A stretch of DNA of 12,362 nt, taken from positions 1-12,362 of the forward strand of contig JADFLZ010000031.1 in assembly GCA_022564135.1 (NCBI GenBank), given 5' to 3'. Position numbers and translations under genes: made by a program. The notes under the pieces were generated by a model. The model was given only the letters and a program-made list of their open reading frames with translations, ran no database searches and was not told where the DNA came from. Of the stretch, positions 7,301-12,362 are shown one piece after another; within the stretch, counting starts at the first letter, position 1; each line of letters opens with the position of its first letter. Source of the DNA: Candidatus Zixiibacteriota bacterium (GTDB lineage: Bacteria > Zixibacteria > MSB-5A5 > GN15 > FEB-12).

Positions 7301-7521
7301 CCGCCGTTTCTCTCAAGATGTCAGAGGATAATTTTGCCCAAAAAGGCAGGCTTATCCCCAATAAATTCATTCAGTTAAATTATCGGCGTATTGCCCCCGT
7401 TTTCTTAGTTTTATGGGGCTGCTGGGAATAAAGGAAAGAAACAGGGTCAAACTGTTTCATTTTGTTACAGCAACTATGGCCGGTCGGCTAACTCGTTGCA
7501 GAACATTTACATAGGGCGCTG
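7301..7521. other. Intergenic region between barrel gene and histidine kinase gene
   Basis: This 221-base gap should hold the end of the barrel transcript and the start of the histidine kinase operon, both on the minus strand. Besides the hairpin at 7438-7458 there is a short GCCCC/GGGGC pairing (7393-7397 with 7415-7419, 17-base loop). I found no convincing sigma70 promoter for the kinase operon and no credible small gene. Confidence 0.5.
7427..7458 (-). terminator. Weak intrinsic terminator downstream of the barrel gene
   Basis: Read on the minus strand, GAAACAG (7458-7452) pairs perfectly with CTGTTTC (7444-7438) across a 7-base loop, and is followed by TTTCCTTTATT. The stem is short with three G-C pairs, and the T-run is broken, so termination may be partial. 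It lies about 65 bases after the barrel stop codon, so some transcription could continue into the histidine kinase operon. On the plus strand the same stem is followed by only four T. Confidence 0.5.
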
Positions 7522-9258
7522 TTAAAACGAAGACGAAAATCTTACATGAATTTTGATATTTCGGTCTGCCTGGCCATCCAAGCGCTTGCTAAAATTCACT
7601 CTCAACCCGCTGAAATCCAGACCTAAACCGAGGCTGTGCTTGATCTCCGACTGGTCGTCCAATCTGCTGTCATTGGCAATCTGTCCGACATCCCACATAA
7701 ATAACAGATACGAAAAGTGTTTTTTGGTGAGCCCTACCCGGTACTCAGAATTGAGCATCCAGAAGCGACTGCCAATCATTTCTTTATGGTTATAGCCCGG
7801 CAGGGTGCCCAGTCCTCCCAGGAAATAGCGCTTGTACATAGGCAGATTGCCATCGCTATTGCCATGAACGGCTCGCAGGCGGATTGCAGAAATTCTGTTA
7901 ACTTTCTGATAGCGTATGATCTGAAAAGTGTATTTGCGGTAGTCAAAGTCAGATGAAAAGCGATCGGCTGACCATTGGAAATTCCCTGAAAATTTCCAGC
8001 CGGACAAGATATTGTCGTCGTCATTAAGTCTGTTATCGTAAGAAAACTCAAGCGAAACCTCAGCGTTATGTTTTGAATCTATCTCAGCAATTCCCACGGC
8101 CCTATAGGACGGTTCAATACTGCTGAAGTTTTCTCTGAAAAGTTTACTGCCACCAAACATCGACCACAGGTTCTTCTGTGATTTAATCCAACGGCTGTCA
8201 TAGCTATCGTAGCTAATTGTTAATAAAAGATCTTTGGCCGCTGACATTTTAATCCAGCCGCTGGCCCCTTCTGATTCGTAATAGTCTTTGAAATCCTCCC
8301 TGGCTATCAGGGCAAAAACAGTATTTTCACTATTGCCCAATAGCCAGTCATCCTCTGAAGATAGTTTTCTGTAAAAGCTGCCACCGATTCTCAAGAGCTG
8401 CTTTTTCCAGATATATTGCTCGGCTGCAAAAAAGTATCTTATTCTCTTAGCTTCAAAAGCGTAGCCAAAACCAGCATCGACAGCAGGAGTAAGCGAATCC
8501 TTGTGCTCAAAGCCGAACTTGCCGCCCAATAACAAGCCGTCTACTCTGTTATAATTAAGCATCAATCCCTGGGTGAATTCATGTCCGCGGTAGAACTTAA
8601 ACCGGCGCGAATCAATTTCTTCAGTACCCGAGTAAACTTCGCCATAGATAGAAGCCTGTTCTTCTATTTCAATAACACCAGTAACCGAAGCAATATCCCC
8701 TCTGGCAACGGCGCCTTTGGTCAGATTGATATTCCCAAAAAGGGAGATAATATCTTTGTTTACTTCGCCGTTAATATTTATGTCTCCTAAAATAGAAAGT
8801 ACCGCGCCCCGTACAAAAGCATCATGTTCGACTGTAATAGTCTTTGAGAATGAAAAGATATTGCCTCTTCTTGTCCGGGAAAGTTTTGAACTTGATCCGG
8901 AAATTTCATAGAACATTATTGTTACAGAATCTGCACTCTCTCTAATGTCCGTTGCGGAAATCTCATCATATTTATATATGGTGCCCTGGTACGAAAGACC
9001 TTCGCTCTCAAAGCTAATATCAGCAGCCAGTTCTGCCCGTTCAGCTGATATTTGGATATCTGTTATAGGCACTTTGAAACTGGCAGTTTTTTCTCCGTAG
9101 ACAGTCAAAAGAAGCCAGCCGGTCTGATTGTTAATCGAGACAGAGAAATATGCCGCTTTCGAATTTTGCTTCTGATAATCTTTGTACTGTGCCATAGAAT
9201 CAGCCGGAAAGATTGAAAGCACCAGCACGGCCATTAATAGTATTAGGAATGTTTTCAT
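7522..9258 (-). CDS. Exported protein: bactofilin-like beta-helix fused to BamA/Omp85-like outer-membrane barrel (578 aa)
   Basis: I place the start at ATG 9258, where a clear signal peptide begins (MKTFLILLMAVLVLSIFPAD, likely cut after SMA at residue 23). A longer open frame upstream would overlap the Nudix gene and codes for unlikely sequence. Residues about 25-140 are beta-rich and unrecognised. Residues about 145-210 have short repeats (AVLSILGDININGEV, IISLFGNINLTKGAV, IASVTGVIEIEEQA, IYGEV) like the beta-helix of bactofilins. From about 230 to the end there are alternating beta-strands, including LGGLGTLPGYNHKEMIGSRF and LNSEYRVGL, a pattern of Omp85/surface-antigen barrels, and the last residue is Phe as expected for BAM-inserted proteins. 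There is no POTRA domain. It probably sits in the outer membrane with the helix in the periplasm. Its function is unknown; a structural or transport role is possible. Confidence 0.8.
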   Translation of the reverse strand: MKTFLILLMAVLVLSIFPADSMAQYKDYQKQNSKAAYFSVSINNQTGWLLLTVYGEKTASFKVPITDIQISAERAELAADISFESEGLSYQGTIYKYDEISATDIRESADSVTIMFYEISGSSSKLSRTRRGNIFSFSKTITVEHDAFVRGAVLSILGDININGEVNKDIISLFGNINLTKGAVARGDIASVTGVIEIEEQASIYGEVYSGTEEIDSRRFKFYRGHEFTQGLMLNYNRVDGLLLGGKFGFEHKDSLTPAVDAGFGYAFEAKRIRYFFAAEQYIWKKQLLRIGGSFYRKLSSEDDWLLGNSENTVFALIAREDFKDYYESEGASGWIKMSAAKDLLLTISYDSYDSRWIKSQKNLWSMFGGSKLFRENFSSIEPSYRAVGIAEIDSKHNAEVSLEFSYDNRLNDDDNILSGWKFSGNFQWSADRFSSDFDYRKYTFQIIRYQKVNRISAIRLRAVHGNSDGNLPMYKRYFLGGLGTLPGYNHKEMIGSRFWMLNSEYRVGLTKKHFSYLLFMWDVGQIANDSRLDDQSEIKHSLGLGLDFSGLRVNFSKRLDGQADRNIKIHVRFSSSF

Positions 9259-9288
9259 AAGTCTTTCAGTTATTATGTGCACCCTGCC

Positions 9289-9317
9289 ATAAAACAGGCG
9301 AGGGCTCAACAAGTCAA
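9289..9317 (-). promoter_or_regulatory. Possible sigma70 promoter of the barrel gene
   Basis: On the minus strand TTGACT (9317-9312) is followed after 17 bases by TTTTAT (9294-9289), with a TG just before it. The -35 box matches five of six positions, the -10 only four. It lies 31-59 bases before the ATG at 9258, in the 106-base gap after the Nudix gene. No terminator was seen in this gap, so the barrel gene may also be read through from the upstream operon. A purine stretch GAAAG before the ATG is its likely ribosome site. Confidence 0.4.
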
Positions 9318-9364
9318 GTTTGTGTTTTATACAGGCAGTGATGAGAGTGGATGAACTAAAAATA

Positions 9365-9931
9365 CTAACGTTTGGAAAAATAATCAGAAACGGCCTGGTT
9401 ATGCGAAGCGAAAGCCAGCTCTTTCGGCATTTCGTCAGGAGCAAAGTAGCGCACTTCGCTGGCATCATCGGAGGCCTGCAGTCTGCCGCCGATCTCTTCG
9501 GCCAGGTACAAGACCAGGATGGCGTTCGTGCGCGGGTCGTCATCTCCCGAATAGAGGTCAAAGAGAGAGTTGAGTTTGATTATCAGTCCGGTCTCTTCTT
9601 TTACTTCGCGAATTGCAGTATCCCGTGGGTGTTCCTGCCATTCCATGAAGCCGGCCGGGATGCACCAGTAGTCAAGGCGGGGAGGATGTGCTCTTTTCAC
9701 CAGCAGAATTTTGCTGTCCTTGATAACTATGGCGCCGGCGGCAGGTACCGGATTATGATAATGGACAAAGTCACAGTCGGAGTTGCTGCAGGTAAGTCTG
9801 TCATGTCCGTCCAGATGTTCTTTTACAAGTTTAGCTGCGCAGAAAGGGCAGAAGTTGTAGCCGCCAAATTGATTTTTTCTGGCGTAAAGTTTAGCTGCGT
9901 CAAATTCTTTGATTGTTTTCGAATTTTTCAT
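9365..9931 (-). CDS. Zinc-ribbon Nudix hydrolase (188 aa)
   Basis: The protein has a full Nudix box, GFMEWQEHPRDTAIREVKEETGL compared with Gx5Ex7REUxEExGU (residues 94-116; the listed key Gly, Glu and Arg residues are all present), the magnesium-binding site that hydrolyses nucleoside diphosphates linked to another group. Before it is a four-cysteine zinc ribbon (Cys28, Cys31, Cys48, Cys53) like the one in NADH pyrophosphatases and related ADP-ribose-type Nudix enzymes, so NADH or ADP-ribose is a reasonable substrate class, but the substrate is not proven. It lacks signal peptide and membrane segments and is cytoplasmic. Its ATG (9931-9929) overlaps the TGA of the phosphatase gene as ATGA, so it is translationally coupled to it. 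A house-cleaning or nucleotide-signal role linked to stress control is inference. Confidence 0.93.
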   Translation of the reverse strand: MKNSKTIKEFDAAKLYARKNQFGGYNFCPFCAAKLVKEHLDGHDRLTCSNSDCDFVHYHNPVPAAGAIVIKDSKILLVKRAHPPRLDYWCIPAGFMEWQEHPRDTAIREVKEETGLIIKLNSLFDLYSGDDDPRTNAILVLYLAEEIGGRLQASDDASEVRYFAPDEMPKELAFASHNQAVSDYFSKR

Positions 9932-12177
9932 CGGTTCATATGATTCATTTTCAAGGCGATGATGGTGGTGTCGTCACGGGGCGGGCTGGTTGGATCAAAA
10001 GCGCGCACGTCTTTCATCAAAGTGCCGATCAGGTTTTCGGGGTCATGATGCAATTGATCGCAGAGCATATTTTTTATACGTTCCTCGCCATACTCTACTT
10101 CGTTTTCATCCTGGGCTTCTGAAAGGCCATCTGTAAATAAGAACAGCAAATCGTTCGGACCCAGCCTGACTGAGGCCGACTGGAATTCCAGATCAGGAAT
10201 CGCCCCTATGACAGTTCCGCCAGTTTTAAGATGCTCAATCTGTTTGTCAGCTCTGACTATGACGGGATAATTGTGTCCGGCATTGGAATATATAAATTCG
10301 CCTGTCTTGGGATTAAGCTCACCATAAAATAAAGTAACAAACTTTTCAGGCGAAGTGGAGGCCGTCATCTGCTCGTTAATATTCCTGAGCATCTGCGCTA
10401 TGGGGATATTATTATTTACTTCGCTTCTTATCATCGCCTGTATCTGTGCAATCATTAATGCTGCCGGCATTCCCTTGCCGGAGGCGTCAGCGATGACAAT
10501 ACCCAGCCGGTTGTCTCTCAAATGTATAAAGTCATAGAAATCTCCTCCGATTGTCCGCGATGGCTCCGAATGAACAGAGATTTTGAAATTCTCAAACTTT
10601 GGCGGAGCCGAAGGCAGCAGCTCCAGTTGAATCTGCCGGGCCATCGAGACTTCTTCCTGAAGTTTTAATCTTTCGATTGATTCTACGTATAGTCTGGCGT
10701 TAATGAGCGCAGTTACCATTTGATTGGAAAGGACTCTCAGGAGATTGAAATCTTCGGAGGTATATCTGTAGCCGGCGGCTTTATCGGTCAGTCCCAGAAA
10801 TCCAAGCAGATGCTCGCCTTCTTTCATCGGTAGAATCAACCGCACATTTCTCTCATCTAACTCTCGCGAAAGCTGTACATCGTAGCCGTAATTGCCAAGA
10901 GTGTGCAGGTATTCGGGGCCGGTAAGAGTATTTACAGCCGATAGCATATGGTCATCACGGGCGAGAATAACTTTTTTAGAAAATCTTTCATTTGGCAGCA
11001 GTACGTATTCTTCGACACTGTCATCAAACATTACAAAATAAACAGTATCAACCAAGAGGGCAGTCTGCATTGTTTCGCGGATGATTTCCCGGAGCTGTTT
11101 GGGGTCCAGGACAGAAATAATTTGCCTTGAAAATCTTTCCAGTACATTGCGATAGTCAGTACGATTTCTTATAAACATTGATTGTATCAGATTATCAATC
11201 CAGTTGCCCAGCGGTAAAAAAAGAAGAAGCAGGACAACAATAAATATGTGACCGAAGATTTCGGTCTGCTGGCCAAACAAAGGTTCGACTATCTCGCGCG
11301 ATTTTATGATAAGGACGACAAAAGTACCGACTAAAATAGAATATGATATAGTATAAACAAACGATTGCCTCAATACTAATCGCACGTTTAAGAATTGATA
11401 GCGTATGATGGCGTAGGCGACAGTTATGGAGCCAACTAAGGTGGCCAAAATTATTCCGACTGTAAACAGACTGTCTGCATAATCTGCAGTAAGAAACTCA
11501 AAAGCGATTAGTGTCAGGGCAAGTATACCCAATGATAAAATTAAACCGCGTAATACTATGGTTGCCTGAGTACGCAGGCTGGCGCTTGCTAAACTATCAA
11601 GGCTGGTTTTCAGGGTGTAAACCGCCAATCCAACATAGAAAAGATATGCAAAGTAAAATATTTCGGCATGATATGTTCTGACTATGCTGAATAAAATCTG
11701 AAGCCAGGAGAAGAACGTTGCCAGAGGCTTCAAAATTAAACTGCTGAGACCTTCGCTGGCACCCGCTGCTTCAAAGAATTTAAGAAACAGCACGACGGAA
11801 TCGTAATAGATTAAAATCAGTATATGAATGAACGGGGGAATGAAAACAGCATACTTAATCCAGCGATAGCGGAAATATCTGAGCTTATCCTCCGGATATG
11901 TCCAGGCAAAAAGCAACAGCAGCGGGAAGAAAACTTCCCAAATTCTGTTTAAGTTATATACCGGGATATCTTCGAAATTCACAGACACCGGCGTCGAAAG
12001 ATTAATAACCTGCCCCAGCGCCAGAAACAGAGGCCCAAGTCCGGCAAAAAACAACATCGCACCTGTCACCTGGTTTAGTCTGCTGCGCAAATTGTCACGT
12101 ATTACTGTCAGTGAAAGAAATATAAGAAATCCGCCTGAAACGAATAATAAGATGGTGTTAAAGAGGTTGAAACTCAT
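9928..12177 (-). CDS. Membrane-anchored GAF/PP2C-type (SpoIIE/RsbU-like) phosphatase (749 aa)
   Basis: The first 330 residues hold about eight or more hydrophobic segments with short loops, like the seven-TM-type sensor part of histidine kinases and diguanylate cyclases. Then comes a GAF domain (about 340-500), a short helix and linker (QEEVSMARQIQLELLPS), and a complete PP2C/SpoIIE phosphatase domain (about 510-745). Catalytic metal residues are present: GGDFYDF (Asp546, Asp549), ADASGKGM (Asp564), FTDGLSEAQD (Asp683) and RDDTT (Asp735, Asp736). This family removes phosphate from Ser on anti-anti-sigma proteins, releasing sigma control. Here the signal would come through the membrane and/or the GAF domain. 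The partner kinase is the RsbW-like gene 24 bases upstream; no STAS substrate gene is in the window. The start at 12177 begins the first hydrophobic segment and fits. Confidence 0.93.
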   Translation of the reverse strand: MSFNLFNTILLFVSGGFLIFLSLTVIRDNLRSRLNQVTGAMLFFAGLGPLFLALGQVINLSTPVSVNFEDIPVYNLNRIWEVFFPLLLLFAWTYPEDKLRYFRYRWIKYAVFIPPFIHILILIYYDSVVLFLKFFEAAGASEGLSSLILKPLATFFSWLQILFSIVRTYHAEIFYFAYLFYVGLAVYTLKTSLDSLASASLRTQATIVLRGLILSLGILALTLIAFEFLTADYADSLFTVGIILATLVGSITVAYAIIRYQFLNVRLVLRQSFVYTISYSILVGTFVVLIIKSREIVEPLFGQQTEIFGHIFIVVLLLLFLPLGNWIDNLIQSMFIRNRTDYRNVLERFSRQIISVLDPKQLREIIRETMQTALLVDTVYFVMFDDSVEEYVLLPNERFSKKVILARDDHMLSAVNTLTGPEYLHTLGNYGYDVQLSRELDERNVRLILPMKEGEHLLGFLGLTDKAAGYRYTSEDFNLLRVLSNQMVTALINARLYVESIERLKLQEEVSMARQIQLELLPSAPPKFENFKISVHSEPSRTIGGDFYDFIHLRDNRLGIVIADASGKGMPAALMIAQIQAMIRSEVNNNIPIAQMLRNINEQMTASTSPEKFVTLFYGELNPKTGEFIYSNAGHNYPVIVRADKQIEHLKTGGTVIGAIPDLEFQSASVRLGPNDLLFLFTDGLSEAQDENEVEYGEERIKNMLCDQLHHDPENLIGTLMKDVRAFDPTSPPRDDTTIIALKMNHMNR

Positions 12178-12201
12178 TAGTCAGGTCCGATAGAGCGGCC
12201 T

Positions 12202-12362
12202 TTATTTAAGAGCTCTGGTGAAAGTAATTTTGGTGCCTTTTTTAGAAGGCATTATGTCGACTTTATCCATTAGTGAACGTACGATAAAAATTCCGCGGCC
12301 TACTTCTTTAAGCAAATTCTCCTCGGCCAGAGGGTCATCAAGCTCGTCAGGATTAAATCCTG
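12202..12362 (-). CDS. RsbW-like serine kinase / anti-sigma factor, C-terminal part
   Basis: This partial frame enters from the right edge and stops at TAA 12204-12202; 52 full codons are visible. It reads FNPDELDDPLAEENLLKEVG, RGIFIVRSLMDKVDIMPSKK, GTKITFTRALK. GRGIF is the G2 nucleotide-binding motif of the HATPase fold, and the FxPxxLxDPxxxEN stretch before it, plus the short end, are typical of RsbW/SpoIIAB-type anti-sigma kinases. It would phosphorylate an antagonist STAS protein, and the phosphatase that follows 24 bases later would undo this. The target sigma factor and antagonist are not in the window. Confidence 0.88.
   Translation of the reverse strand, partial: GFNPDELDDPLAEENLLKEVGRGIFIVRSLMDKVDIMPSKKGTKITFTRALK

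Noticed and set aside
7301..7437. Promoter for the histidine kinase operon on the minus strand (for example TTTAAC with GATAAG).
   Set aside because: Both boxes match the consensus poorly and other AT-rich pairs are equally good, so no site can be supported.
9259..9561. Upstream extension of the barrel gene frame to an ATG at 9561.
   Set aside because: It overlaps the well-supported Nudix gene, the extra 101 residues look non-biological (Arg/Ser/Pro/Cys-rich), and a clear signal peptide starts at 9258.
9827..9899. A 13-base direct repeat (AAGTTTAGCTGCG) at 9827-9839 and 9887-9899.
   Set aside because: Both copies lie inside the Nudix gene and encode the same residues (A-A-K-L) with the same codons; chance repeat in coding sequence, not a mobile or regulatory element.
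9320..9943. A 207-codon plus-strand frame over the Nudix gene.
   Set aside because: It is the antisense shadow of a gene with a full Nudix box and zinc ribbon, and its product has no recognisable features.

Overview
The window reads as chromosomal DNA of a Gram-negative (diderm) bacterium. One gene encodes an outer-membrane beta-barrel protein with a signal peptide and a terminal phenylalanine, and the rest is rich in multidomain signalling proteins. The mix (SpoIIE-type phosphatase with a membrane sensor, Hanks kinase with TPRs, soluble GAF-PAS histidine kinase, bactofilin-like/beta-barrel fusion) fits a little-studied phylum of the FCB or deltaproteobacterial kind. I cannot name the organism from sequence alone, and this placement is weak inference.

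Left block, plus strand (1-2600). The 3' part of a large membrane gene encodes a PqqD-like domain, an M50 (site-2 protease type) zinc metallopeptidase domain and an HlyD-type membrane-fusion region. About 200 bases downstream is a tiny gene of 23 codons (2458-2529) with a near-perfect Shine-Dalgarno sequence, its own sigma70-like promoter and a strong intrinsic terminator. I read it as a candidate precursor peptide of a ribosomally made, exported peptide (RiPP-like) system. The M50/HlyD protein would be its processing and export partner, and any modifying enzymes would lie left of the window. This is the most novel element here. An inverted repeat lies over the promoter, a second brackets the peptide gene, and a bulged hairpin sits right after its stop codon.

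Middle block, minus strand (2579-7300). Transcription runs right to left through a soluble GAF-PAS histidine kinase and then a Ser/Thr kinase with a long TPR tail. The two are 18 bases apart and in the same reading frame. The second gene converges on the peptide gene, and its stop codon lies inside the loop of the peptide gene's terminator.

Next, minus strand (7522-9258), comes an exported protein with a bactofilin-like beta-helical segment followed by a BamA/Omp85-like outer-membrane barrel. It has a possible promoter just upstream and a weak terminator downstream.

Right block, minus strand (9365-12362). A partial RsbW-like anti-sigma kinase enters from the right edge, followed 24 bases later by a membrane-anchored GAF/PP2C phosphatase (RsbU-like), then a zinc-ribbon Nudix hydrolase whose ATG overlaps the phosphatase stop codon (ATGA). 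The first two form a partner-switching stress or sigma-control module, with the Nudix enzyme translationally coupled to it.

No tRNA, rRNA, CRISPR array or insertion sequence was seen. All genes except the left-hand M50/HlyD gene and the peptide gene are on the minus strand.
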